From Chitinophagaceae bacterium (lineage in GTDB: Bacteria; Bacteroidota; Bacteroidia; Chitinophagales; Chitinophagaceae): DNA of 64,000 bases. Positions 1 to 9,213 of this stretch are shown piece by piece. Within the stretch, counting starts at the first letter, position 1; each line of letters opens with the position of its first letter. The notes under the pieces were generated by a model. It was not told where the DNA came from. It did no database searches and saw only the letters and a list, made by a program, of their open reading frames with translations. The stretch covers positions 1,116,001-1,180,000 of the forward strand of contig JADKJC010000001.1 in NCBI GenBank assembly GCA_016722465.1, in the 5' to 3' direction. Both the position numbers and the translations under genes were made by a program.

Positions 1-393
1 TGGTTTACTACTTCATTGATCGGAATCAAAATCTCAGTACCCATTTTTGATGGGTTTGCAAGAAGATCAAGAATTGAAAATGCTAAGCTGGCACTGGAAA
101 AATCAAACAACAACCTGCAGGCGGCCAAAGAAAACATGGATTATGAAACATCCACGATAAGAATGAAGATGAAGACGGCTATTCTTACGCTGGACAATCA
201 AAAACAAAACATCAGGCTGGCTGAAGACGTGTACAACAATACCAGGAAAAAATACGAACAGGGGCTTGGCAGCAACCAGGAAATATACAGTGCACAAACA
301 GAATTGAAAGTGGCTCAGAATAATTATTTCAGTGCGTTGTACGATGCGATCAGTGCTAAGATCGATTACCTGAAAGCAACCGGCAAATTATAA
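1..393 (+). CDS. TolC-family outer membrane efflux protein, C-terminal part (5' end outside window)
   Basis: The reading frame is open from base 1, so this is the last 130 residues of a longer protein (family members are usually 400-480 residues). It shows the TolC signature of a beta-strand segment (residues ISVPIFDGFARR) followed by long amphipathic coiled-coil helices rich in N, K, E and A, and ends DYLKATGKL, typical of the outer-membrane factor of tripartite pumps. It would form the outer-membrane/periplasmic exit duct for the pump encoded by the next two genes. The spacing to the adaptor gene is only 36 bp, so one operon is likely. The family is clear; the substrate cannot be told. Confidence 0.9.
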   Translation, partial: WFTTSLIGIKISVPIFDGFARRSRIENAKLALEKSNNNLQAAKENMDYETSTIRMKMKTAILTLDNQKQNIRLAEDVYNNTRKKYEQGLGSNQEIYSAQTELKVAQNNYFSALYDAISAKIDYLKATGKL

Positions 394-429
394 TCAAACA
401 ACTATTAACAATAACCAATTAACAATACA

Positions 430-1632
430 ATGATGAAACAATATTTAGTAACAGGCATGGCAGCAGTAATCCTTTTATCCTCCTGCGGCAGCAGTAAAAA
501 AGAAAACAATGCCGCTCTCACGGATAAAAAAGCTGCACTTGAAAAACTAAAAACAGAGAAAGGTGAATTAGACGAAAAGATCAGCAGCCTGGAAACAGAG
601 ATTGCTAAATTAGATACCAGTGCAGCCAATGCGCCCAAAACAAAATTGGTAGCCGTGCAAACACTGGCTGTTACAGATTTTGCCCATTATATTGAACTGC
701 AGGGAAAGATAGATGGCGAAAATATTTCTTACATCGCACCAAGGGGTGGTGGTGGCCTTGTAAAATCAGTATTGGTGAAGCAGGGGCAACATGTAAGCAA
801 AGGGCAATTGCTTTTAAAGCTGGATGACGGAATACAAAAACAACAGGTAATTGCAACAAGGCAGCAACTGGAAGGCGTAAAAACACAATTGGCGTTGGCC
901 AGAAGCCTTTATCAGCGGCAAAGTAATTTATGGGCACAGGGCATTGGTACCGAAGTTCAGGTAATTACTTACAAAACCAATGTAACGGCGTTGGAAAATC
1001 AGCTTTCATTGATTGGGGAGCAGGTAAAAGTTGCACAGGAGCAAATGAATTCTGCCAATGTTTACAGCGATGTAAATGGAGTGGCAGATATTGTAAACAT
1101 CCGTGTAGGCGAAATTTTCCAGGGACAAACAGCTGCAGGGCCGCAGATAAAAATTGTAAACAATTCATCACTGAAAGTAGTGGGAAATATTCCGGAAAAC
1201 TACCTCGGCAGCGTCACCAGGGGAAGTGCAGTGATTATAGAATTACCCGATGTAGATAAAACTTTCAATGTATCGGTAAGCTTTACAGGTGCTTCCATTG
1301 ATGCCATTAACAGGGGCTTTGTAGTGGAAGCAAGGTTACCCAATGACCCAGCATTAAAACCAAACCAGATAGCGTTGATGAAAATTAAAGATTATGCAGC
1401 AGCCAATGCAATCGCTATTCCATTAAACACTTTACAGAATGATGAAAAAGGAAAATTTGTAATGGTTGCCAGCACAGAAAATGGCAAACTGGTTGCCAGA
1501 AAACGGCCTGTAAACATTGGATTGCTGAATGGTGATGTACTGGAAATAAAAACCGGTTTAAAAGCAGGTGATGTTCTGATCACAGAAGGGTATGCAAGTT
1601 TGTATGAAGGGCAGTTGCTGGCGGTAAAATAA
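430..1632 (+). CDS. RND efflux periplasmic adaptor (membrane fusion protein), lipoprotein
   Basis: 400 residues. The N-terminus has a short hydrophobic stretch ending in a lipobox (LLSSC, Cys about residue 19), so it is a lipid-anchored periplasmic protein. A charged coiled coil (about residues 27-65) precedes the lipoyl-like half (GGGLVKSVLVKQGQHVSKGQ, about 106-125), the alpha-hairpin and the beta-barrel/membrane-proximal domains, the usual order of HlyD/AcrA adaptors. It would bridge the TolC-like protein upstream and the RND permease downstream. Two ATG codons are adjacent at 430 and 433; either may be used. The substrate is unknown. The coiled coil directly after the lipobox is common in Bacteroidota adaptors. 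Confidence 0.93.
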   Translation: MMKQYLVTGMAAVILLSSCGSSKKENNAALTDKKAALEKLKTEKGELDEKISSLETEIAKLDTSAANAPKTKLVAVQTLAVTDFAHYIELQGKIDGENISYIAPRGGGGLVKSVLVKQGQHVSKGQLLLKLDDGIQKQQVIATRQQLEGVKTQLALARSLYQRQSNLWAQGIGTEVQVITYKTNVTALENQLSLIGEQVKVAQEQMNSANVYSDVNGVADIVNIRVGEIFQGQTAAGPQIKIVNNSSLKVVGNIPENYLGSVTRGSAVIIELPDVDKTFNVSVSFTGASIDAINRGFVVEARLPNDPALKPNQIALMKIKDYAAANAIAIPLNTLQNDEKGKFVMVASTENGKLVARKRPVNIGLLNGDVLEIKTGLKAGDVLITEGYASLYEGQLLAVK

Positions 1633-1718
1633 TTTACCCTCGAAAATTTCAATAATAAAACAACATTATCCGCAATACGTCTTTGCCAACTGGTACAGTA
1701 GCGGACAAAACAAATTGT

Positions 1719-4700
1719 ATGAGCGTATTAGAAAACATAAAAGAAAAATACAAGGAATTTAAACCAACTTCCTGGAGCATCGGCAACAAAACATCTATTT
1801 ACCTGGTGATGTTGTTTGTATCACTTGCCGGTATTTACCAGTTTGTAACATTGCCGAAAGAACAGTTCCCCGATATTGTGATTCCTACCATTTATGTACA
1901 AACGATTTATGTAGGCAACTCGCCCAAGGATATCGAAAACCTGGTGACCAGGCCAATTGAAAAACAGATCAAAGGCATCACCGGTGCCAAGATCAATAAA
2001 TTCACCAGTACATCACAACAGGATTACTCCGCCATTATTGTGGAGTTTGATACGAAAGTAAAGACAGAAGTGGCGCTGCAAAAAGTAAAAGATGCTATTG
2101 ATAAAGCCAAGCAGGACCTCCCAACCGATCTAACACAGGAACCCACTGCACTGGAAGTGAACCTGAGCGATCAGCCCATTATGTATGTAAACCTTAGTGG
2201 CGATTATGAAATGGTAAAACTGAAAAAATTTGCTGACGACCTTAAAGACAAACTGGAAGACCTGCCGCAAATAAACCGTATTGATATTGTAGGTGCACCC
2301 GAACGGGAATTCCAGATCAATGTAGACAATTACCGCATGCAAACTGCCGGTGTTACGTTTGATGATATTGCCAATGCAGTAGCAAGGGAAAATATGGACA
2401 TTTCAGGCGGCCTGCTGGATGTAGGCACTATGAAACGTAACCTGCAACTGAAAGGGCAGTTTCATACAGCTTATGATATTGAAAAAGTACTGGTGCGTAA
2501 TACAGGCGGTGCTCCCATCTACTTAAGAGATATTGCCGAAATAAAAGATACCACCAAGGCTTCTGAAAGCTTTGCCCGCCTTGATGGTAAAAATGTAGTA
2601 ACGCTGAACATCATCAAACGCAGCGGCGAAAATTTAATTGAAACAAGCGAAGGCGTTAAGAAGACAGTAGAAGAAGCAAAAGGCGTGTTGTTCCCTCCAG
2701 ATCTGAAAGCGGTGATCACCGGCGACCAGAGCATTAAAACAAAAACATCTTTTAATGACCTGGTGAATTCTATCATCATCGGTTTTATTTTAGTATTGAT
2801 CGTATTGATGTTTTTCATGGGCGTTACCAATGCATTCTTTGTGGCCCTGTCGGTGCCACTGAGTATGTTTGTGGCGTTTGTGTTTTTACCCGGTGCCGAC
2901 CTGATTATTGGAACACATGTTACCCTCAATTTTATTGTGCTGTTTGCATTGCTTTTTGGCCTTGGTATTATTGTGGACGATGCCATTGTGGTAATAGAGA
3001 ATACCCACCGCATCTTTATAGAAGGTAAAGGAAGTATTCCTGTAAACATTGCAACCAAAATGGCGGCAGGCGAAGTGTTTGTGCCGGTTTTGGCAGGTAC
3101 GCTTACCACACTGGCTCCTTTCTTCCCGTTGCTTTTCTGGCCGGGTATCATCGGCAGGTTTATGGTGTACCTGCCCACCATGCTCATTTTTACGTTGGCT
3201 GCATCACTGGTGGTGGCATTTATCATGAACCCTGTTTTTGCTGTTGATTTTATGAACCATCCTGAAGGTGACAAAAAAGAGCCAAAATCTGCCATCTTTA
3301 AAAAGCCTGCATTCTGGATAGCAATTGGCGCTGGTATTATACTGGATATTTCAGGGGCCACTTTCCTGGGCAACCTGCTGTTGTTCTTTATGGTGCTGGT
3401 TTTACTAAACAGGTATTTTATCAATGATGCTATTCATTATTTTCAAAACCATGCATTACCATGGATCATGGGGCACTACGAAAGTTTGCTTCGCTGGGCA
3501 CTAAAAGGCTGGAGGCCGGTGCACCTGCTGCTTGGTATCATTGGGGTACTTATATTATCTGTGGTTGTATTTATTGCGTCTATAAAAAGTAACCGTGTGG
3601 GCGTGGTATTCTTTCCGCAGGGAGACCCCAACCAAATTTATGTGTACTTAAAATTACCCGTAGGAACAAGTGTTGAATACACTGACTCTGTAACACAGTT
3701 ATTAGAAAATAAGGTAAATAAAGTGCTGGGCATTGATGCTGCAACAGGAAAAACAAACCCTGTAGTAGAAAGTGTTATCAGTAATGTGGCCATTGGTGCC
3801 AGTGATCCGGCTGCCGGCGACAGGAGCACCAGAAGTGAATTGGGCAGGGTGCAGGTTTCATTTGTAGAATATGAAAAAAGACATGGTGTATCCACCCGTC
3901 CTTACCTTGACCAGGTTCGTGCCGAAATAAAAGGTATTCCGGGCGCAGAAATCAGCGTATCCCAGGAAAGCAGCGGACCGCCTACCGATCCGCCCATCAA
4001 TATAGAAGTTGCCAGCGAAGATTTTGACGGGCTGGTAAAAACTGCTGTGAATCTGAAGAATTATTTAGACTCCATACAAGTGCCTGGCGTGGAAGAATTA
4101 AAAATGGATGTTGACCTCAACAATCCTGAAATTACATTGACCGTTGACCGTGAACGTGCCTTAATTGAGGGTGTATCTTCTGCACAGATCGGGCAGGCCA
4201 TCCGTACAGGCTTATTTGGAAGAGAAATATCCAAGATTAAAGAAGGGAAAGACGAATATAAAATTCAGTTGCGTAACAATGAAATACAACGAAAAAACCT
4301 CAGCAGCCTGCTGAACATGCGGATATCTTTTCGTGATATGGCAAGTGGCGGTGCAGTAAAAAATATTCCCATCAGTGCATTGGTTAAGATTGAACCCACC
4401 AGCACTTTCGGAAGTGTAAAACGCAAAAATCAAAAAAGATTGATCACCCTGCGTTCAAATGTATTAACCACCAAAGGCTACAATGCCACTGCGGTAAACC
4501 AGATCATTTCCAAATACATTGATGCATTCACAAAAAAAGCTGATGGTGTTACCATCAAACAAACAGGTGAGGGAGAACAGCAGGCAGAAACCGGTGCCTT
4601 TCTTTTATCAGCACTCGTTATCGCTTTAATGATCATTTTGTTTGTACTGGTAATACAGTTTAACAGTATCAGCAAACCCATCATCATCCTTACAGAAATC

Positions 4701-5324
4701 ATCTTCAGTGTAATTGGCGTGTTGCTTGGCTTTTCAATTACCGGTATGGAAGTATCGGTATTGATGACGGGACTTGGTATTGTAGGGCTGGCTGGCATCG
4801 TGGTAAAAAATGGTATCCTGGTAATTGAATTTGCAGATGAATTAAGGAGCCGTGGAATGAAAACAAGAGAAGCGGTGATTGAAGCCGGAAAAACACGTAT
4901 CATCCCGGTATTACTTACAGCTATGGCGGCCATCCTGGCTTTCATCCCGATCGCTGTTGGGTTCAATATTAATTTTGTCACCTTATTCTCCGAACTGAAT
5001 CCACATATTTTCTTTGGTGGCGATAATGTGGCATTTTGGAAACCATTAAGCTGGACGATCATATTCGGTTTGGCATTCGCTTTTTTTATGACGCTGGTAT
5101 TGGTACCCTCCATGTACCTGATTGCAGAAAGATTAAAACGCCCCATGCGGAATATGTTTGGAGGCAAGTGGATCAGTTTTATGGGCATCCCTCCAATGAT
5201 CTTTTTATTTATGCCACTGATGATTGTCGCATATTTACGCCACAATGCAGATGTTAGGCGCAGGAGAAGAAGATTGAAAAACGATACCGCAGCAGGCGAA
5301 ACCTGGTTTGGAAGCTGGTTGTAA
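1719..5324 (+). CDS. RND family efflux permease (AcrB/HAE-type)
   Basis: 1201 residues from the ATG at 1719. An in-frame TTG at 1683 would add 12 poorly hydrophobic residues and is not preferred. It has the RND architecture: first transmembrane helix (about 24-44), a large periplasmic loop with porter motifs, the membrane block containing GIIVDDAIVVIEN in TM4 with the paired Asp used for proton relay, a second periplasmic loop, and a second membrane block with GIVVKNGILVIEFADE. The length exceeds the usual 1020-1060 because of an extra hydrophobic region near residues 520-575 and a basic tail. It takes up proton-driven export of an unknown compound with the two upstream proteins. The large antisense open frames inside it are shadows. 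Confidence 0.95.
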   Translation: MSVLENIKEKYKEFKPTSWSIGNKTSIYLVMLFVSLAGIYQFVTLPKEQFPDIVIPTIYVQTIYVGNSPKDIENLVTRPIEKQIKGITGAKINKFTSTSQQDYSAIIVEFDTKVKTEVALQKVKDAIDKAKQDLPTDLTQEPTALEVNLSDQPIMYVNLSGDYEMVKLKKFADDLKDKLEDLPQINRIDIVGAPEREFQINVDNYRMQTAGVTFDDIANAVARENMDISGGLLDVGTMKRNLQLKGQFHTAYDIEKVLVRNTGGAPIYLRDIAEIKDTTKASESFARLDGKNVVTLNIIKRSGENLIETSEGVKKTVEEAKGVLFPPDLKAVITGDQSIKTKTSFNDLVNSIIIGFILVLIVLMFFMGVTNAFFVALSVPLSMFVAFVFLPGADLIIGTHVTLNFIVLFALLFGLGIIVDDAIVVIENTHRIFIEGKGSIPVNIATKMAAGEVFVPVLAGTLTTLAPFFPLLFWPGIIGRFMVYLPTMLIFTLAASLVVAFIMNPVFAVDFMNHPEGDKKEPKSAIFKKPAFWIAIGAGIILDISGATFLGNLLLFFMVLVLLNRYFINDAIHYFQNHALPWIMGHYESLLRWALKGWRPVHLLLGIIGVLILSVVVFIASIKSNRVGVVFFPQGDPNQIYVYLKLPVGTSVEYTDSVTQLLENKVNKVLGIDAATGKTNPVVESVISNVAIGASDPAAGDRSTRSELGRVQVSFVEYEKRHGVSTRPYLDQVRAEIKGIPGAEISVSQESSGPPTDPPINIEVASEDFDGLVKTAVNLKNYLDSIQVPGVEELKMDVDLNNPEITLTVDRERALIEGVSSAQIGQAIRTGLFGREISKIKEGKDEYKIQLRNNEIQRKNLSSLLNMRISFRDMASGGAVKNIPISALVKIEPTSTFGSVKRKNQKRLITLRSNVLTTKGYNATAVNQIISKYIDAFTKKADGVTIKQTGEGEQQAETGAFLLSALVIALMIILFVLVIQFNSISKPIIILTEIIFSVIGVLLGFSITGMEVSVLMTGLGIVGLAGIVVKNGILVIEFADELRSRGMKTREAVIEAGKTRIIPVLLTAMAAILAFIPIAVGFNINFVTLFSELNPHIFFGGDNVAFWKPLSWTIIFGLAFAFFMTLVLVPSMYLIAERLKRPMRNMFGGKWISFMGIPPMIFLFMPLMIVAYLRHNADVRRRRRRLKNDTAAGETWFGSWL

Positions 5325-5347
5325 AAACACAAAATTTAAAATTTCCG

Positions 5348-5381
5348 GGGTGCAGTTTAATCAACTGCACCCTTCTTTTTT
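5348..5381 (+). terminator. Rho-independent terminator of the efflux operon
   Basis: A perfect 10-bp stem (GGGTGCAGTT / AACTGCACCC) with a 5-nt loop is followed directly by TTCTTTTTTC, 23 bases after the RND stop codon. This marks the 3' end of the efflux operon. Confidence 0.85.
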
Positions 5382-5711
5382 CTTACAACAGGAAAAAGAT
5401 TCCGGCAAATGGATTTCACAATGCCGATCCATCCTTCAAACAACTGGCTTTCAACCATTTAAAAACTGGCACATTGTAGGCATACTGGTCAACAGGAAAA
5501 GATTGGTGAGAATAGATGGTTAGCAAATAATCATAAAATATTAAATAAAATGATGGAGATTTGCAACCATAACTGTTATATCTGCTTCTTAGCAAAAGCG
5601 GTTAATAGTTAAACATTTTACCCTGAGTCTGGCAGCAATTTTATAAGACTCTCTCATCAATCCTGTTCCTGTAAAAACTTTATTAACCGACCGTTAAGAA
5701 AACAGGAAAAA
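5382..5711. other. Intergenic region, 330 bp, nothing coding recognised
   Basis: The region is AT-rich with no convincing protein. A 71-residue open frame that runs from inside the RND gene through the terminator hairpin is rejected. It probably carries the promoter of the gene at 5712, but I see no clear Bacteroidota -33/-7 pair. Confidence 0.5.
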
Positions 5712-6350
5712 ATGAAACAGGTAATCTACATTTTCACCTTTATTGCTTTATCAGCAACAAGTACCAACGCACAAATGGCAGCCGGGGTCGTAGCCTCCTC
5801 CGTGGTGAATAAAACGATTGTTGCACCGGATGTAAACCTTAAAGCCTCTTTTACAAACAATGCAGGTGAAATAAGCTGGAAAGGCATCTCTCAAATGAAC
5901 GTTCGCCGTTATGAGCTGGAAAAAAGTGCTGATGGAGAAAATTACAGTTACATCACCGCTGTTCCCGGCACAAGCAGCAGTTTTACAATAGAAGACAGGA
6001 ACCTGCTTGAAAACACCAACTACTATCGAGTAAAGATCGTTGACGCTGATGGCAATTACATGTACAGCAGGGTTGCATTACTGGATACAAAGATTGGCGC
6101 CAACGAAATAAAAGTATTGCCAACCCAGATCAATCAAAAACTATTCATCTGGGTACCGGCCAATACAAGTATCAGCCATGCAGTCATTTCGGACGCAAGC
6201 GGCAGAACAGTAATGAGCAATACAGTCATCAACAACAGCACCAACCTGGCAGCGATTGAAACAGCCAACCTGCCTGCAGGAGTTTACAACATTAAACTGC
6301 AAACCAATAAAGGTGAAACACTAAAACTGAAATTCAACAAACAGTCTTAA
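5712..6350 (+). CDS. Small secreted protein with fibronectin-like region and T9SS C-terminal sorting domain
   Basis: 212 residues. A signal peptide (MKQVIYIFTFIALSATSTNA, then Q) leads into a beta-rich segment (about 45-120) containing YELEKSADGENYSYI and NYYRVKIVDADG, resembling the fibronectin type III-like modules common in Bacteroidota secreted proteins. The last 80 residues (IKVLPTQINQKLFIWV ... LPAGVYNIKLQTNKGETLKLKF) match the type A T9SS sorting domain, which directs passage through the outer membrane and surface attachment. No catalytic motif is visible. It stands alone, between terminators on both sides. The biological role is unknown; export by T9SS is inferred from the domain. Confidence 0.8.
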   Translation: MKQVIYIFTFIALSATSTNAQMAAGVVASSVVNKTIVAPDVNLKASFTNNAGEISWKGISQMNVRRYELEKSADGENYSYITAVPGTSSSFTIEDRNLLENTNYYRVKIVDADGNYMYSRVALLDTKIGANEIKVLPTQINQKLFIWVPANTSISHAVISDASGRTVMSNTVINNSTNLAAIETANLPAGVYNIKLQTNKGETLKLKFNKQS

Positions 6351-6376
6351 GTTAATTACCACACAAATAATATTTA

Positions 6377-6406
6377 AGCCTTGTGAAATAATCACAGGGC
6401 TTTTTG
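6377..6406 (+). terminator. Rho-independent terminator
   Basis: A 10-bp stem (AGCCTTGTGA / TCACAGGGCT, one G-U pair) with a 5-nt loop is followed by a T run, 27 bp after the stop of the upstream T9SS protein. Confidence 0.8.
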
Positions 6407-6451
6407 GTTTTGCATCAATGGTAAAATATACTTTTACAAAAACATTTTACC

Positions 6452-7249
6452 ATGATAAGCAACCATGAAATTGACTACCACATTTACGGTGAAGAGTTAC
6501 AATTTGTAGAAATAGAACTGGATCCCAACGAAACAGTGATTGGTGAGCCGGGAGGCTTTATGATGATGGACAATGAAATACAGATGCAAACACTTTTTGG
6601 CGATGGCAGCCAGCAAAGCCAGAGCGGAGGACTGCTGGGAAAATTACTGAATGCAGGCAAAAGATTATTGGTAGGTGAAAATTTATTTATGACTGCCTTC
6701 ACCAATGTAGGCCAGGGGAAAAAGCATATTAGCTTTGCTGCACCGTATACCGGAAAAATAATTGCACTGGACCTTTCTCAACACAATGGAAAAATAATTG
6801 CCCAAAAGGATGCTTTTTTGTGTGCTGCCAAAGGCGTTAGTATTGGCATTGAATTTCAGCGCAGGCTGGGCACGGGCATCTTTGGTGGCGAAGGTTTTAT
6901 CATGGAAAAACTGGAAGGTGATGGAATGGCCTTTGTTCACGCCGGCGGTTATGTAATTGAAAAAGAACTGAAGCCGGGTGAGATATTAAAAATAGATACC
7001 GGCTGTGTAGTTGCTTATACTGCCGGCGTTGATTTTGATATTGAATTTATCCGTGGTATCAAAAACTGGATGTTTGGTGGCGAAGGATTGTTCTTTGCGG
7101 TATTGCGTGGGCCAGGAAAAGTATGGATACAATCATTGCCCATCAGCCGCCTTGCCGGCAGGCTGCAGCAATATGCAGCTATTGGAGGCAGAAAAGAAGA
7201 AGGTGGTATTTTAGGCGGCCTCGGTAATTTGCTGGATGGAAGAGAGTAA
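6452..7249 (+). CDS. TIGR00266 / AIM24 family protein
   Basis: 265 residues with no signal peptide. The sequence carries features of the AIM24-like beta-prism family: an early PGGFMMMD segment, GENLFMTAFTN, a central glycine-rich GTGIFGGEGFIMEKLEGDG, and a C-terminal FGGEGLFFAVLRGPGKVWIQ. Family members are widespread cytoplasmic or membrane-associated proteins of uncertain biochemical role (the eukaryotic homologue is mitochondrial). It is a single-gene unit between two terminators and converges on an XRE regulator; no partner suggests its role. The start ATG is the first in the frame and aligns with family N-termini. Confidence 0.88.
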   Translation: MISNHEIDYHIYGEELQFVEIELDPNETVIGEPGGFMMMDNEIQMQTLFGDGSQQSQSGGLLGKLLNAGKRLLVGENLFMTAFTNVGQGKKHISFAAPYTGKIIALDLSQHNGKIIAQKDAFLCAAKGVSIGIEFQRRLGTGIFGGEGFIMEKLEGDGMAFVHAGGYVIEKELKPGEILKIDTGCVVAYTAGVDFDIEFIRGIKNWMFGGEGLFFAVLRGPGKVWIQSLPISRLAGRLQQYAAIGGRKEEGGILGGLGNLLDGRE

Positions 7250-7267
7250 GGCTGTTAAAAACATTAA

Positions 7268-7300
7268 GCATTTGTTTACACAGGCAAATGCCATTTTTAT
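7268..7300. terminator. Terminator between convergent genes, possibly bidirectional
   Basis: A 7-bp stem (GCATTTG / CAAATGC) with a 10-nt loop lies between two converging stop codons. On the plus strand it is followed by CATTTTTAT. On the minus strand it is followed by TTAATGTTTTTA. It may serve both the AIM24 gene and the XRE gene. Confidence 0.6.
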
Positions 7301-7680
7301 ACTCTGGAGAGAAAGTTTTCCAGCACTTCAATCCGTTTTTTAAGAAAGCTGTTTTCTTCTTTATACTGTTTAATACGCAATTCATAATGCTCTTCTACCT
7401 GTCGCTTCAACCTGTTAAATACATTATCCTCTTCTGCTAAACTGTCAATGATCCTGGAAGGCAGCAGGCTGGCAGCATCTACATTTAAAATGGCTGCTAT
7501 CTGCACCAGTTTGGAAACAGAGAGCCCGGTAATCCCTCTCTCAATATTTCTATAGCCTGATTCTGTGAGCTCCAGCAATGACATCATTTCTTTGACGGTC
7601 TTTCTTTTCAGCAGCCGGATGTATTCGATTTGTTCCCCGATCTGTTTGTTGAGATCGTTGGTTGTTGGTACAATTTGCAT
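7297..7680 (-). CDS. XRE-type helix-turn-helix regulator with C-terminal coiled coil
   Basis: 127 residues from the ATG at 7680. A longer frame upstream to 7809 has an unlikely composition and is not used. Residues about 12-66 form a Cro/C1-type helix-turn-helix (RLLKRKTVKEMMSLLELTES as helix-turn-helix, then a third helix and LVQIAAILNVDAASLLP). The last 50 residues are a charged heptad-like helix (FNRLKRQVEEHYELRIKQYK), suggesting dimerisation. Bacteroidota genomes contain many such small regulators; the target is unknown. A 13-bp palindrome 65 bp upstream (7745-7757) is a candidate self-binding site. Confidence 0.85.
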   Translation of the reverse strand: MQIVPTTNDLNKQIGEQIEYIRLLKRKTVKEMMSLLELTESGYRNIERGITGLSVSKLVQIAAILNVDAASLLPSRIIDSLAEEDNVFNRLKRQVEEHYELRIKQYKEENSFLKKRIEVLENFLSRV

Positions 7681-8043
7681 GTACAGTATTTTTACTAAAG
7701 GGTTAAAGTTTGAGTAACTAAATATAAGAAGAATTAATGTTTTTTCAGTTAAACTGACATTATTTTTTTGTGAGCCTCCTGTGAAATGAAGCAAATCTAA
7801 TGCTGGCAATGATTTTCATTTTTTAAAGAAAGAAGTTGCTAATTCTGACCCCTTGTATCCATAGAAACAGATCTTCAAATTTGTAGTGTTAACCCTTTCC
7901 ATTTCCTAATAGAAAAAATCCAAGCAGAATAGCTAAAATAGTTTTTGGTGATTACATTGATCAATTGCCGGAGTTATTCAATTACCTGTTATCATAAACT
8001 AACATGCAACACTCATTTTCTAACAATCAAAAAAATTAATTTT
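7681..8043. other. Divergent intergenic region with a perfect palindrome at 7745-7757
   Basis: 363 bp between the XRE gene (minus) and the surface-protein gene at 8044 (plus). It contains the palindrome TCAGTTAAACTGA at 7745-7757, a candidate operator for the neighbouring regulator. TAGTTTTTGG at about 7939-7948 loosely resembles the Bacteroidota -7 element (TANNTTTG) but has one extra T and no -33 TTTG at the right distance. No coding sequence is seen. Confidence 0.4.
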
Positions 8044-9213
8044 ATGAAAAAGTTGTTCCTTTTGCTATTGGTAATTACAGCCTGTGCTGTTACTACATAC
8101 GCCCAATGGACGTACACGGGAAATAATGCTACCTACAATCCAAGCGGTGTTGTTGGTATTGGAGGAATAACTACCGGGATACAGGGTAAGCTGCATATTG
8201 GAGATAATACGCTTGCCGGAATTATATTAGACAACAGGCTAAGTGCATTTTCTACAAAGATTGGGGCACAACTGATATGGGCTGAATCTGGTGGTAATTA
8301 TTTGGCTGGGGATCTTTTGATAGCACCGAGAACAAGTGGAGCAAATTGTGCAGTTCGATTTATTACCGGAACAACTCCGGTAGAAAGGTTAACGATTGGT
8401 GGCTCAGGAAATGTGGGTATCAATGTTACCAATCCCAGTTATCCTCTCCAGATAAAAAGTTTTGGTAGTACTAATACTACAACAGCATTGCATATCCAAA
8501 ACAGTGCAGGCACAGAAATGGTTAGATTGATTGATAATGGTAATTTAGGTATAGGTACAAGCGTTCCGCAAAGTCAATTAAATATAAAATCTACTGCAGC
8601 AAACCCTTCGCCCTTAATATTACTGGAAAAGCTAACTGGAGGTGTTAATGACCGAATTGGTGGTTTAAGATTTATTTCAGGCACTGGCTACTATTCAGGA
8701 ATTGAAGGGTATGGAACTGGCGGAACTGATCAAATGGACCTGAGATTCTATACAAGTTACAGCCCTGCACAACAAGGTGTAGAAAGAATGAGAATAAAAC
8801 AAACCGGAGAAGTTAGTATAACAGGAACCACAACCTCCACCGTCAAGTTGGATATAATTGGAGCTGGCGCCGGAAATATTGATTTTCAAACTACCGGCAG
8901 GGCAAGAATAAAAAGTACGGCACCCGGGCTTTGGCTTAATGACAATACTACAGACAAATCTTTTATAGGCTACACTTCTGGCATTGCAAACCATGCGGTG
9001 GGTATTTTTAGTCCTGCCACAAATCAATGGGAATTTAATATGCTGCAAAATGGATCTATTGGAATTGGAACAAGCGTTCCAAATACCAATGCCAAACTTG
9101 ATGTAAATGGAAATATTTATTGCAGTAGTAAAGTATATATAGGTACTCCCGATGCCAACACCGCCACAAAAATGACTATGTTTTTGATAAAAGCTATCAG
9201 TTGCTCCCAATAG
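8044..9213 (+). CDS. Secreted tail-fibre-like repeat protein, C-terminus out of frame
   Basis: 389 residues as read, from the ATG at 8044 (the frame is open further upstream, but the signal peptide starts here). A signal peptide (MKKLFLLLLVITACAVTTYA) is followed by recurring NLGIGTSVP / VGINVTNP / IGIGTSVP motifs, each followed by a short 'LxIKS'-type strand. This pattern is seen in Bacteroidota secreted fibre-like proteins whose C-terminus is a trimeric coiled coil. The natural frame ends in an unrelated tail (MTMFLIKAISCSQ) after an A5 run at 9168-9172. Adding one A restores NDYVFDKSYQLLPIEELEQF, the expected continuation, which is listed separately as 9168-9406. It heads a group of three secreted proteins. 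Its function is unknown; a surface fibre or adhesin is plausible. Confidence 0.75.
   Translation: MKKLFLLLLVITACAVTTYAQWTYTGNNATYNPSGVVGIGGITTGIQGKLHIGDNTLAGIILDNRLSAFSTKIGAQLIWAESGGNYLAGDLLIAPRTSGANCAVRFITGTTPVERLTIGGSGNVGINVTNPSYPLQIKSFGSTNTTTALHIQNSAGTEMVRLIDNGNLGIGTSVPQSQLNIKSTAANPSPLILLEKLTGGVNDRIGGLRFISGTGYYSGIEGYGTGGTDQMDLRFYTSYSPAQQGVERMRIKQTGEVSITGTTTSTVKLDIIGAGAGNIDFQTTGRARIKSTAPGLWLNDNTTDKSFIGYTSGIANHAVGIFSPATNQWEFNMLQNGSIGIGTSVPNTNAKLDVNGNIYCSSKVYIGTPDANTATKMTMFLIKAISCSQ

Noticed and set aside
2519..5332. Long minus-strand open frames of 301 and 284 codons inside the RND gene
   Set aside because: They are exact antisense of a highly conserved RND permease and have no domain-like text.
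5308..5523. 71-codon plus-strand frame after the RND gene
   Set aside because: It begins inside the RND gene, reads through a strong terminator hairpin and has no protein-like composition.
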